Source: Serripes groenlandicus
Lineage: Eukaryota; Mollusca; Bivalvia; Cardiida; Cardiidae
Assembly: GCA_031761405.1 (NCBI GenBank)
Contig: JASEVX010000013.1
Span: 34,352,458-34,416,457, forward strand
DNA length: 64,000 nucleotides
Reading direction: 5' to 3'
Shown: in pieces, positions 1 to 8,873 of the stretch
Layout: each line of letters begins with the position of its first letter
Numbering within the stretch: position 1 is the first letter of the stretch
Translations under genes and position numbers: made by a program
Notes under the pieces: generated by a model
Told to the model about the DNA's origin: nothing
The model's database searches: none
What the model saw: the letters and a program-made list of their open reading frames with translations, nothing else

Positions 1-67
1 TATTCCATTGCAAAGTTTTCCGGGAAAGGACCATACGCTGTTTGGGACATTTGTCCATTATTTAGAG
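1..67 (+). CDS. SLC6 exon a: end of TM2 / first intracellular loop (5' part outside window)
   Basis: Frame 1 reads YSIAKFSGKGPYAVWDICPL then FR and half of a Gly codon, followed by the donor G|GTAAGC. The 'KGP...VWDICPLFRG' pattern is the SLC6 segment between TM2 and TM3. The exon ends in phase 1 and joins the next exon to complete Gly. Its left border is beyond the window. Confidence 0.9.
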
Positions 68-174
68 GTAAGCGCTTAACATAATGCTTTGGAATCTAAA
101 TGCGTCTCGGGGTCTTATTGACTCACCCCTTTGGCATCATTTAAGGTTCATTGGAATATGCTTTCAAATACATG

Positions 175-354
175 TACAGTCAAACCTGTGATTAAAGACA
201 CGCAGTAACCCAACAATATGGTCGTTGACCACAGGTGGTTTTTAACTGCAGGGTCATTTATGCAGAAAATAAGAAAGTAAAAATCTGAAAGTCTGGATGC
301 TATAGACAGGGAATTGCTATTCCAAGGTTGTTTTTTAGCACAGGTTCGGCTGTA
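175..354. mobile_element. MITE-1, Tc1/mariner-like, 180 bp
   Basis: Begins TACAGTCAAACCTGTG and ends CACAGGTTCGGCTGTA, imperfect inverted repeats of each other. The TA dinucleotide at each end fits Tc1/mariner-type integration. No coding capacity. Diverged relatives lie at 10148-10652 (interrupted by another element) and, reversed, at 17331-17539 and 43334-43542. Lies in the intron after exon a. Confidence 0.75.
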
Positions 355-519
355 CACGGCATACATTTATAGGTATTTTGTAGCAGATGATGTAATTATA
401 GGCTCTTATAACATCTCTTCGGACGATGAAGACCCTGGTGAGACTGTGTCTTCATCGTACACAGATGCAATAAGACCCGAAATCGCCGGATTCCACTCAA
501 ATATCTACGTGCTTAAGGT

Positions 520-660
520 ATTAACTCTTTCAGCACCCATGGCGATATTGAGTTTTTTTTGTAAACAATACAGATTCAGGTGAGTCAGCTCGTCACGAAC
601 TGTCTCTCCTGAAATCAGCATTGTTCTCGCGTTAGTTACGAACACATTTCAATAAACTTG
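520..660. repeat. Foldback hairpin repeat, copy 1
   Basis: Core 563-625 folds on itself: TTCAGGTGAGTCAGCTCGT pairs with ACGAACTGTCTCTCCTGAA after a short loop, and outer arms AAACAATACAGATT / AATCAGCATTGTT extend the stem. The sequence, starting from the preceding 'aactctttcagc', recurs at 9342-9480. The stem is better preserved in that second copy. Confidence 0.7.
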
Positions 661-1673
661 TTATATGGGAAAGCGAGTCGGCCATTTTTGAACAGGGTTA
701 ATAAACGTTTACGAAGGAAATGGTTTACGATTGTTTAAGCGAAACCGAATATCCTATCAGTACGCAAAACAGATGTGAAAGTATTTATATTTGCAAAGCA
801 ATATAATATAAGTGGGAAATACATGTAAAATCGTTAACCGTGAAATTACATTTATTTATGGTGATTAGTCAACCAACCCGGTTTTTACGTTATTATTTGT
901 CTTTTTAAGAAGTATGACATTAGCTCTATCTCATTTCAATCATACCATCATACATTGACTGTGCCTATATTGGATCTGACGACAACGCATAAAATGTCCT
1001 AATTACATGTAAATCTCACGATACAACAAACGCGAGGTTCTGCTATCGAAATGGTTACTAAACAATCGGAATACTCGGCCATCACTGCTTCTCTATCTCG
1101 TTTATTTATATTGGCTATCTCCCTTGTTGATACTTAACGATTTTGCAGGAGGCAATTTGATTTTATGACGCACAGTTCAATCTTAGACGACCTGTAATAG
1201 ACATTCATTTGAGCTATACGAGCTGCTGCAACTGCAGCAAAGTTTATAAGTGATTTATATGAGATTGCACTTATCCTTAGCTGATCACCGTACAAATGTC
1301 GTGTAATTCAGCCGCGTAGAATATTGATAATTTTTTTACTCCATTCAGTGGTGAAAAATTAAACGTATCGTATTGGAAGTTCCTAACAAGATTACCTTGC
1401 CATAGTTTCTCACAATAAATAAAGAATTGTATTGAGCACACTAGATAGAGTGCTCAACTTAAGTCCACAAATTAAGCTGAGTAACAATGGCTAGATTATC
1501 AAATATTGCTCGAAGTGAGCAATTTCTGTCTTTCTCACGATATTTTCTACGTTTGAGCACAATTATCATTATGGTTTTCCAGATATAACCCTTTCTTTCT
1601 GAAGATAGTGTCCTATGTAAATGTTTAAAAAAAGATAATATAAGTTTAACGAACATTTTATTTTTTACCCCAG
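661..1673. other. Intron sequence, nothing recognised
   Basis: AT-rich intronic sequence. I see no ORF of interest, RNA gene or clear repeat. It ends with the polypyrimidine tract and acceptor ttttttaccccag of exon b. Confidence 0.6.
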
Positions 1674-2022
1674 GCAGTGCTGTTACCATCGTGATCGCTT
1701 ACCTCATATTTATAATCGGCTCGACCATATTCCGATGCTGGATGATTGAGTTCTTCCTCAATTCCTTCCAATCACCGTTACCCTGGGCAACATGTAACAA
1801 CGAATGGAACACGCTAGGTTGTATTAACCACAGCCTTTCAGGAGTGTCCTTGAACTCGTCCACACGTATTGCGAATATTACTGACGCTAACATGTCTATG
1901 ACTTCCACAAACTTTATGGAATTTGGAGATGCGCCGTTTAATTATACGAATAACACTTTAGCGGAAGCCCTTGGAGCCAACTTTACCTACACTCGCATGT
2001 CGTCGGCTGAAGAGTTCTGGCA
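1674..2022 (+). CDS. SLC6 exon b: TM3 and large glycosylated EL2
   Basis: Enters in phase 1 (Gly) and ends in phase 2 at CA|GTAAGT. TM3 is followed by NSFQSPLPWATCNNEWNT. The two cysteines of CNNEWNTLGC are the conserved EL2 disulphide pair. EL2 then runs long, with seven N-glycosylation sequons (NHS, NSS, NIT, NMS, NYT, NNT, NFT), and closes with SSAEEFW, the usual SLC6 motif before TM4. A heavily glycosylated EL2 is normal for the family. Confidence 0.93.
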
Positions 2023-2499
2023 GTAAGTGACTAACATCTACAGCAGCCGGTTGATACAAATGTTGGCTAAACATGTGGACAATTTCTTCAACCCTTTCGC
2101 ACATACAACAAGTGTGCGGCATGCGCCTTTGAAAACGTGTTGCTAAAATAATGGAAAATCCCTAATAATTAAAGAATAACTATCAAAAAGAGATGAAAAC
2201 ATTATGGCCAAAGAGAATTGCTCATTTTCATGCGGGGGATTCAGCTATGCTAAATACTTCCGTATATTGTCATGCCCAGCTTTCAGGAAGTGTAAATTTG
2301 TAAATTGTGTGTGCTGCCCTCTCTCCTTCCATTTCTTTCTTTACTATGTATTTAAAAATATACAAGGTATATGATAAAAGCAAAATTATGTTGCATTAGC
2401 GATATTTGGCTTTGTATTGTCTGCTTGGGGTTACTGCAGGATAATATTGCCTATGTATTGTAGTGTTAGCCATTGGCACGCCATTCCATTTTGTTGCAG
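2023..2499. other. Intron, nothing recognised
   Basis: Short AT-rich intron between the EL2 and TM4 exons. No repeat or RNA gene seen. The acceptor is ttttgttgcag at 2489-2499. Confidence 0.6.
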
Positions 2500-2632
2500 A
2501 TATCGAATTCTGGAGCTATCAAGTGGGATCACTGACTTGTATACCGTACAGTGGAGGTACATCCTTATCATGTTGCTGTTCCGAGTGGCAATCTTTCTCG
2601 GCGTGTTTAAAAGTATCAAGAGTATTGAAAAG
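2500..2632 (+). CDS. SLC6 exon c: TM4
   Basis: Completes the Gln codon split over the intron, then reads YRILELSSGITDLYTVQWRY and a hydrophobic helix ending GVFKSIKSIEK, with donor AAG|GTAGGT (phase 0). SSGI..L..VQW is the hallmark of the EL2-TM4 junction in SLC6 proteins, and the KSIKS end matches the intracellular K-G-V-K-S-S-G-K segment. Confidence 0.93.
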
Positions 2633-2734
2633 GTAGGTTCTCAATCAAACTGGCAATACTCCTTATTCAAAGGTATGTTTAAGCCTTGAATTAGCCTCGC
2701 TTTGAACACTAGAATAATATTTGTAAGGATGAGT

Positions 2735-2855
2735 AACCCTTTCCCACGTGCAGACGCGTTTGCATCTCCAGCAGACGACTTTATAAAATAATGTTGCAAG
2801 AGGACAATTCTCCTTTCTCTACAATGTTTTCAACTCTGTTTTAATAATTATACTT
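2735..2855. repeat. Dispersed palindromic repeat fragment ('CAGCAGACGACTT' family)
   Basis: Contains 'ccctttcccacgtgcagacgcg...ctccagcagacgactttataaaataatg'. The same motif chain (ccctttcccaca, gcatctgcagcagacgactt, aaaatctctttaaatgtaag, ttgctcatt..gagcaatg) recurs near 13050-13105, 15360-15600, 18100-18240, 18555-18650, 22240-22440, 35340-35440 and 38770-38920. Short interspersed repeat of unknown origin. Confidence 0.55.
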
Positions 2856-3059
2856 TCATTCATTCAGAGTAGCCAGCACATACGCGCAGTCTAATCTGGC
2901 TCTGCCCTGTTCGCCAATTAGCCTTAGAATGTTTCAAAAAACAACTATTACGTAGTATCCGTCTAGGTCTTTAGTATCTGTGCGCACACAGGTCTTTTTG
3001 CACGCATGTGATTATAACGTTAATGTTAGTTTACACAGAGCATCGCATATATGGGGACC

Positions 3060-3558
3060 AGCAGAGCCTCGGAAGCTCAGTCGATAACGACGCGGTTGTG
3101 AGTTCAAACCCTAGGTCAGCCAACATTCTTTCCGATGCGACTAGCGTCATTCGTCTTCCACAAATAAGCAATACATATGGCGAAAAACAGCCAACTACTT
3201 GGAAATCGAGGGCTTGGCGTGAAACAGTTGTATCTAAAATTGGTATTTTTTTACCAAGGTTAATCACCTCGCCATAAAGTCTTTATAAGCGTTAAATCAC
3301 TTTTCTTGGTAAACAATGTAAATTTAGGTGCCATTGCTCGTTCTGAGCAATGGCATCTAAATTTGCATTGTTTACAAAAGGGTCAAAATTGCCCCTAAAC
3401 CTGGGTTTTCAAAATAGGTTTTAAGTTACAACTGTTTCACGCTAAGCCCTCGAAATACTGTTGAGTGGAGTACTTATATCAGAAAGCCAGGAAACAGAAA
3501 AGTAAGTGAACGGCCGCCGTTATATGACTGAAGAAGTGTTGAAAACAGCGTTAAACCC
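3060..3558 (+). mobile_element. tRNA-derived SINE, interrupted by a MITE
   Basis: The 5' part has an A-box-like 'aagctcagtcgataac' (about 3073-3088) and a B-box 'ggttgtgagttcaaacc' (about 3094-3110), then the 'cagccaacattctttccg' body. The body breaks at 3207, where a MITE has inserted, and resumes at 3453, ending 'gttatatgactgaagaagtg...gttaaaccc'. The better copy at 16018-16276 shows the same head, body and tail order. The tRNA-like head is too degraded to be a tRNA gene. Confidence 0.7.
3207..3452. mobile_element. MITE with 26-bp TIRs inserted in SINE, TSD AAAT
   Basis: Left terminus CGAGGGCTTGGCGTGAAACA and right terminus TGTTTCACGCTAAGCCCTCG are inverted repeats with one mismatch; pairing continues to GTTGTA/TACAAC. 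AAAT flanks both sides (3203-3206, 3453-3456). An internal near-perfect palindrome lies at 3309-3375 (GTAAACAATG...CATTGTTTAC around CCATTGCTC/GAGCAATGG). Confidence 0.75.
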
Positions 3559-3819
3559 AAAGTATTCAACCAACCAATCATTCATATGAGGAACAGACTT
3601 TTCGTAACCTGTCCGTTTCATAACCGATACTATATGGCTGTTTCGTAACCGAACCGTTTCATACAAGGTAAAACGTTTGACAGTTTCGTGACTGATACTG
3701 TCATGTACTCGAAAATGAATTGGCTGTTTCGTACTCAAAAGTAAATTGGCCGTGTCGAAAACTCGAAAACTAATCTACATAACTGTATTCAGTCTGGATG
3801 TTATTGGTAGACCTTCCGC

Positions 3820-4142
3820 CTCTGGTGCGAGTGGTCACGTGTGCGGTCTCGGGCGGGTCAGACCAAAGACTCTAAACAACGGTAGTAATGGCTCTTCCTT
3901 CTTGGCGCTTAATGCTTTATTGTGTTTTTAAGTCGATTTCAACGTTATTCAGTTATATCACGGCATCACTTCACTTATTCATGAAACAAACCAGTACTTG
4001 GCTTACTTGGATCTTAAGAGTGTGTGATAATTTTTACGGCTTAACTCGCTGATGTATGGTTAAATGGACCAGTAGAACTGGTAAATTATCCAGGACATGC
4101 CTTGATATAACGGGAAAATGTTAAACGCGGCTTTAAACACCA
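3820..4142 (+). mobile_element. SINE fragment (second SINE type)
   Basis: Reads 'gcgagtggtcacgtgtgcgg..' (tRNA-like head), then '..agtaatggctcttccttc', '..tggaccagtagaactggtaaattatccagg' and the tail 'cttgatataacgggaaaatgttaaacgcggctttaaac'. It corresponds to the element at 17553-17768 and to the tail repeated at 19395-19720. Diverged and probably internally deleted. Confidence 0.5.
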
Positions 4143-4190
4143 TACACACAAACAAAATAATTCAGTGTTTGTCATTTTTCATATATACAG

Positions 4191-4325
4191 GTGATGTATG
4201 TGACGACAATCCTACCGTTACTCCTTGTGGCCGTTTTATTTGTTCGCTCTTTGTTGTTACCTGGCGCTATGGACGGATTGAAACATTTTTTCTATCCAGA
4301 TTTTCAAAAACTTCTTAGTCCGAGG
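4191..4325 (+). CDS. SLC6 exon d: TM5
   Basis: Forty-five codons, phase 0 at both ends, acceptor tatatacag and donor AGG|GTGAGC. Encodes VMYVTTILPLLLVAVLFVRS then LLLPGAMDGLKHFFYPDF and QKLLSPR. 'R...LPGAxDG...PDFxKLL' is the conserved TM5-EL3 segment of SLC6 transporters. Confidence 0.93.
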
Positions 4326-4359
4326 GTGAGCAATAAAATAAATTGCAATTTTATCATTA

Positions 4360-4485
4360 TTAATTATTATTATAATCAGTATATATTATTATTATTATTA
4401 ATTATTATTATTATCAGTATATATTATTATCATTATTAATTATTATTATTATCAGTATTATGGTATATATTATTATTATTATTTG
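4360..4485. repeat. (ATT)n-rich simple repeat
   Basis: Runs of attatt interrupted by 'atcagtatat' blocks, directly downstream of the exon d donor. Low-complexity microsatellite. Confidence 0.85.
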
Positions 4486-4988
4486 TCCTCATTTGATACC
4501 ATATATCCGTACAGACGACAAAAAAGCAAAGCAATCAACTATGAAAGAATACTATATTCACAAGCCACCCCGACCACCGATCTCTTTTCAATCTACCGTT
4601 TTTAGCCAATACCTTTGTTTACTCTTCTTTCTCTCATGTAAACGTTTATATGACACTTATGACGTTTACGACTTTTGAACTCAATGTGGCAAAAGGAAAG
4701 ATTGTTCATTATGAGCAATTTCGCCAGTTTCCTCAAGGATTTCTACTCTTTTTAATTATTAAATATGTTTTCAAAGTCGCCTTTTAACAAACAAACAAAT
4801 TATTGTGAAAATGCACCGCGTTATTGCTATGCAACTGACGGTTTACATTGTATTGAAGAGAATGTACATAAGTCAGAGCGCATGTTTAAATTCGTTTTAC
4901 TTATATCAAATATAATCTTAATATAGTTGTAAACCTATAGGTATTACCCTATTATTCTGACCGTGTTGTGTTTACCCTAACTGTATAG
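4486..4988. other. Intron, nothing recognised
   Basis: AT-rich intronic sequence without a clear repeat or gene. It ends with the acceptor of exon e (ctgtatag at 4981-4988, a rather short pyrimidine tract). Confidence 0.5.
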
Positions 4989-5092
4989 ATCTGGATCGAA
5001 GCCTTTCTGATGGGATTCTATACATTGGCGTTCGGCTGGGGTTGTATATTGACACTGGGATCGCATGCTGCTTTCAAAGAAAATAGTTTACG
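4989..5092 (+). CDS. SLC6 exon e: TM6
   Basis: Encodes IWIEAFLMGFYTLAFGWGCI then LTLGSHAAFKENSL and a split Arg; donor CG|GTAATT (phase 2). Aligns to the TM6 block VWxDAxxQIFFSLGxGxG...GSYNxFxxN. Changes against the family consensus: Asp to Glu in 'WxDA', the Gln (Gln291 of GAT-1) to Met, the Ser (Ser295 of GAT-1) to Thr, and SYN to SHA. Gln291 and Ser295 help hold chloride and Na+ in characterised members. Confidence 0.92.
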
Positions 5093-5284
5093 GTAATTCA
5101 CTCCCAGTTAACTTGTTCGTGCTGTCATTGGAGGTATAATGAAAAGACTAAAACCAATTTATCATAGGGTATTTCTGGTGCAAAGTGACGTGTATGTTCT
5201 GACGCTTTTGTACAGCAATATGTCTTGATGTATTTTCTATTCAAAAGCACATGTAAAATGAAATTTAATTATTCGTTGAATGTT

Positions 5285-5570
5285 TTTCTCTATTTCGATG
5301 AAATTACTCAGAATTAATTCAAATGTTTAACGGATCCAACTGAGAAAATTTAGAGGCATCGGATTTTATTATATACTCACAAGTTTGTCGGTGCAAATAA
5401 CAGTGAAAATGATTTTTAATAACACGTACTAAGTTTAGTCTCTATTTCGATAAAAAATACTCAAACATATTGCCTTTTAAAGAATTAACATATTTAACAA
5501 ATTGAGTCTTGTCGACGTATCGGGTATTATTATATACTTGCACGTTTGCCGTCTCAAATACATGCAGATT
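5285..5570. repeat. Diverged two-copy tandem duplication (~150 bp unit)
   Basis: 'tctctatttcgatgaaattactca...atcggattttattatatactcacaagtttgtcggtgcaaat' (5287-5399) resembles 'tctctatttcgataaaaaatactca...atcgggtattattatatacttgcacgtttgccgtctcaaat' (5440-5558). Intronic, no coding sense. Confidence 0.55.
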
Positions 5571-6195
5571 GTCCCGCGCAAAAACAACATGACGGATCAA
5601 AAAAGGGTTCTTGTCTTGGACAAATACGTTTTCAAATATGGTAATGAGGTATCGTTGGAATATCAAGGAACGTCATAGAAATAGCACGTCACGTCATTCA
5701 ATGTACGGTATTGTGACGTTTCGCAGACCCCATTCATTAATTCTATTTTACGTGTAAGATGTGTTATTTCATTATTGAAAACATTCAAATTTGTTTACTC
5801 AGTATGTCATTTTTTTAAATATTGAATAGGTGTAAACTTAAAGTTAAGTAAGATCGATACGTAGTACTGTATTGTACTACTCGGAGCAGGATAACATTGA
5901 AATCTCTCTGTACCGTCGGTCTACCGAGATTTAAATTTTGCAACTCGCTTTCAAGTAAAACAAAATACAAAGTTTTCTTCCAAACAGAACAAAGCATCAT
6001 AAAATGAAACCATGGAATCCATTTATGGCCTCTTTTTAATACGATAAATGGATTATTATCCAGATGATCAACACAATAAGAAATTAAGATATTACCTGAT
6101 AATCCATCGCGTCCGCTATTATTTGGTTTGTGCCTGACCCATTACATAGTAATAAGGGGAAGGAACTCCAGACTACGAATCAAGTTTGCTATAAT
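5571..6195. other. Intron, nothing recognised
   Basis: Unique-looking AT-rich intron sequence between the two-copy repeat and the splice-acceptor array. Small ORFs on either strand show no family resemblance. Confidence 0.5.
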
Positions 6196-6203
6196 TCAAA
6201 ACA

Positions 6204-6489
6204 TACATTTTGTTGTCTTACTGGGTCGTGTACTATATTTCAGTACATAAATTGTGTTGTCTTACTGGGTCGTGTACTATATTTCAGCACATAAATTGTG
6301 TTGTCTTACTAGGTCGTGTACTATATTTCAGCACATTAATTGTGTTGTCTTACTGGGTCGTGTACTATATTTCAGTACATCCATTTTGTTGTCTTACTGG
6401 ATCGTGTACTATATTTCAGTACATCAATGTTGTTGTCTAACTGGGTCGTGTACTATATTTCACTTACTGGGTCGTGTATTATATTTCAG
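6204..6489 (+). repeat. 44-bp tandem array of the intron 3' end / splice acceptor
   Basis: Units read 'ttgtcttactgggtcgtgtactatatttcag' followed by '(t/c)acat.aat..tg'. TATATTTCAG acceptors end at 6243, 6287, 6331, 6375, 6419 and 6489: five at exact 44-bp spacing, then a 70-bp step that includes a partial unit whose AG is mutated to 'tatatttcac'. The sequence after each AG copies the first bases of the real exon (cacatcaattttg). The TM7 exon starts after the last acceptor. Acceptor 6375 is in frame with it and open (114 nt). The ones at 6243, 6287 and 6331 meet a stop, and 6419 shifts the frame. Confidence 0.85.
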
Positions 6490-6614
6490 CACATCAATTT
6501 TGTTACCGATTCTAGATACATTCTCCGCTATGTTTACTGGAATTGTAGCCTTTTCTGTCCTTGGTAATATGGCGGCTGCATATGGTGTTGAAACAACCGA
6601 AGTCATTAATGCAG
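6490..6614 (+). CDS. SLC6 exon f: TM7
   Basis: After the split Arg it reads TSILLPILDTFSAMFTGIVA then FSVLGNMAAAYGVETTEVIN and AG, donor G|GTTCGT (phase 1). It aligns residue for residue with the TM7 block R-D-S-I-x-x-C-x-N-x-x-T-S-x-F-A-G-F-x-I-F-S-x-x-G-x-M-A. The Na1-site Asn (Asn327 of GAT-1) is Asp here, and the chloride-site Ser (Ser331) is Ala. Start chosen at the last AG of the array because the alignment continues directly across that junction. Confidence 0.92.
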
Positions 6615-6839
6615 GTTCGTAATACCGTTATAACTACCTTTCCCATTATCCCATGTGTTTCTGTACCAGTCGCAATTTCGGTTTAACGTCGTGTAAGGCA
6701 GAACGTGCAAATGGAGTTTAAAGTCCCAAAAAGATTGATGAGATCTAGAACATTGCAAAAAAGAGTACATGATCCCGTCCGTGCGAAAAGGTACAAGTTG
6801 ACTTTTGTGAAAAGCGTAGGTCCAAAAACAGACTGTGCA

Positions 6840-7107
6840 GCTGCATTATTCACTTAATACTTATTTAAGCTTGTTAGAAGCTTTTGATAAATTGTGTAGA
6901 ATCTGATAGGACGGATCAATCGCAGTCTAATCAAGATCAAGTCTAACTACATATTACTTATATAAGCTTATCAGAAGATTTTGGTTACTTGTGTAGATCT
7001 GATAAGACCGAGGAGGCTAATCTAAACATACACTGTTCAGATAAGCCATCATGTAAATTTGTACCATGGATGGACTCATATTGATGCTTATTTATTTTAC
7101 CGTACAT
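6840..7107. repeat. Intronic duplicated blocks around the TM8 exon
   Basis: 'cttatttaagcttgttagaagcttttgataaattgtgtagaatctgatagga' (about 6862-6913) is repeated as 'cttatataagcttatcagaagattttggttacttgtgtagatctgataaga' (about 6957-7010). The sequence before the decayed exon ('accatggatggactcatattgatgc') matches that before the real exon ('atcatggacgggttcactttgtgtattgatg'). The exon was duplicated together with intron flank. Confidence 0.6.
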
Positions 7108-7220
7108 AAATGTATGTGGGCATCGTGTCCTATATGACGGCATTGTCGTCACTTCCGTTACTACAGCAATGGAGCGTCATGTTTCTGTTGGCTTTATTAT
7201 TTATTAGTCTTGATGTACAG
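7108..7220 (+). pseudogene. Decayed duplicate of the SLC6 TM8 exon
   Basis: Exactly 113 bp, the length of the active exon at 7352-7464, and clearly homologous throughout. The frame is open: MYVGIVSYMTALSSLPLLQQ then WSVMFLLALLFISLDVQ. Both splice borders are lost: acceptor 'gtacag' is now 'gtacat', and donor 'cag|gtttgt' is now 'cag|gcgtag'. A cryptic GC donor is conceivable but the acceptor change looks disabling. It was probably once a mutually exclusive or tandem exon. Confidence 0.85.
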
Positions 7221-7351
7221 GCGTAGAATCTTACACTACGGGGCAGATATACAGGTTAATCAGAACCTACACTGATAGGATGTGACCTGTACCTATTATC
7301 ATGGACGGGTTCACTTTGTGTATTGATGTTTTTTTTACTTTTACCGTACAG

Positions 7352-7464
7352 GAATGTCTGTCGGCATCGTATCCTACATGACGGCGTTGACGTCACTTCC
7401 GTTCCCACAGCTATGGACCGTCATGTTTCTGTTGGCCTTATTACTAGCTAGTCTTGATACACAG
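7352..7464 (+). CDS. SLC6 exon g: TM8
   Basis: Completes Gly, then MSVGIVSYMTALTSLPFPQL and WTVMFLLALLLASLDTQ, donor CAG|GTTTGT (phase 0). Aligns with the TM8 block GPGLAFxAYPxAxxxLPxxPLWxxLFFxMLxxLGxDSQF. The Asp of LDSQ (Na2 site) is kept and the adjacent Ser is Thr. The GPGLAF entry is changed to GMSVGI. Confidence 0.92.
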
Positions 7465-7975
7465 GTTTGTTTTTGTGCCATCTACATTGGCGGGTTTACA
7501 CTAGTTGATCACTAACTCTTCGTCGTACACCCTTCTTTAACCTCCATGTATTGGTAGACATGTATTGTTCCTTCGAACACACTTTTATGAATTTACCTCT
7601 TTCGGCCCCGAATTGTCTTAGATAATGCCTTCAATGTTGAAATCGGGTGGTTTTATTTTTCATGTTGTAACAGTCGAGAGTAATGTATTTTATAAACAAA
7701 ATGTAATTAGCTATGTATGCGAGATGATCTTATTAGAAAACCAGCCAGATCTTCAGTAACATGACGGTGTTATGACCATACATAACCATATTTGAGGTTG
7801 TTAACACGATCATAGATGATTTGAAAGCATTATCATCAATGTTCATCAAACCTGGACAGTAGTGAGGTTGATCCTATAAAAATCAAGCGGTATTTAACAT
7901 GCAGTTTAATTTCTAAATGAAGGTCTATCATTGTGTTCAAGTATACTTAGAGCTTGTACTCTCAATATATATAAA
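7465..7975. other. Intron, nothing recognised
   Basis: First part of the intron between the TM8 and TM9 exons. No gene or repeat identified by eye. Confidence 0.5.
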
Positions 7976-7977
7976 AT

Positions 7978-8048
7978 CTGGCCTGGCCTGGCCTGGCCCG
8001 GCCTGGCCCGACACAAAATGCTGGGTCAACAGGCCAGGCCAGGCCAGG
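7978..8048. repeat. CCTGG tandem with inverted partner (GC-rich hairpin)
   Basis: A run of CCTGG/CCCGG pentamers (ctggcctggcctggcctggc...) at 7978-8010 is followed, after about 22 bases, by aggccaggccaggccagg at 8031-8048. The arms can form a stem of roughly 18-20 bp in an otherwise AT-rich intron. Confidence 0.8.
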
Positions 8049-8334
8049 TTTTAGAACATGCCTTATGTCACTGCTTTATGTCACTCCTGGAGTGCAAGTT
8101 ATGTGATATACATGTATTGTGAATTCCGACACAGGACACCGAATCAGGACAAAGCTTCTCCTGTTGCATCTCCATTTCGAGATCACTTAATAGTGCGTGG
8201 AAGTGGCAGTAGACCGGCTACGCTTACAGGGTTCTATATCCATTTAAACAGTTCTATAATAAATAAGCAGAATTACTTTTATAACAATCGATCTCTGCTT
8301 CCTAGATAATTTATCAGTACTCGTGCCATTTGTG

Positions 8335-8432
8335 TCGAAACGTCCAAAAGCACTGAACCCCCCACATCACGGGATTCGAACCAGGGACATTTGATAACAG
8401 ATACTGACAATACACCACTGAACCCCTGTCCG
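8335..8432 (-). mobile_element. tRNA-derived SINE head, minus strand
   Basis: Reverse complement carries an A-box-like 'ggttcagtggtgtattgtcag' (8404-8425 on the plus strand) and a B-box 'ctggttcgaatcccgtg' (8370-8384). No acceptor-stem complementarity good enough for a functional tRNA was found. Most likely a SINE remnant in the intron. Confidence 0.5.
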
Positions 8433-8584
8433 TAAAAGGTACATATATGGGTAGTTCACATGTAGACGGATAGTGAAGTATCTGATTCGACGACAGTTGC
8501 ACCTAAATTTTCACTGTAGACAGATACAATGCTATTTCCAAATGCGTCTATGTTGGACGGTACATGTCGTAATTAAATTACCAT

Positions 8585-8716
8585 TATGTTGAAAACTGCC
8601 TTACAATAAATTATCTTGATATTGATTGACGTTGATCCAACTTTTCAAATAAGCATTATGTTGAAAACTACCTTACACCCACTGCAATCAATTAACTTGA
8701 TATTCATTTATGTTGT
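8585..8716. repeat. ~75-bp two-copy tandem duplication before the TM9 exon
   Basis: 'cattatgttgaaaactgccttaca..aaattatcttgatattgatt' is repeated as 'cattatgttgaaaactaccttaca..aattaacttgatattcatt'. It ends about 26 bp upstream of the exon h acceptor. Confidence 0.7.
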
Positions 8717-8741
8717 TCTATGTTTTACACACGTGTTTCAG

Positions 8742-8873
8742 TTAGTGCCATTCGAGATGATCGTACAGACAATCGGCGATATGTTTCCGAGCATTTATCC
8801 AAAATACAGGACACACATCCTAGCGGGGCTGTCAATCTTTGTGTTTGTTGCGGCATTGCCAACTTGTACCGGG
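8742..8873 (+). CDS. SLC6 exon h: TM8-TM9 loop and TM9
   Basis: Forty-four codons, phase 0 at both ends (cgtgtttcag | ... GGG|GTATGT). Encodes LVPFEMIVQTIGDMFPSIYP then KYRTHILAGLSIFVFVAALP and TCTG. It corresponds to F..VE....DxxP.L...R......C...FL..L....G. The conserved Glu of the VE motif is kept in PFEM. Confidence 0.9.

Noticed and set aside
6210..6440. ORFs with repeated SYWVVYYIS / CCLTGSCTIFQ
   Set aside because: They are translations of the 44-bp splice-acceptor array in three frames (44 is not a multiple of 3), not a repeat protein. Only the stretch after 6375 is in frame with the TM7 exon.
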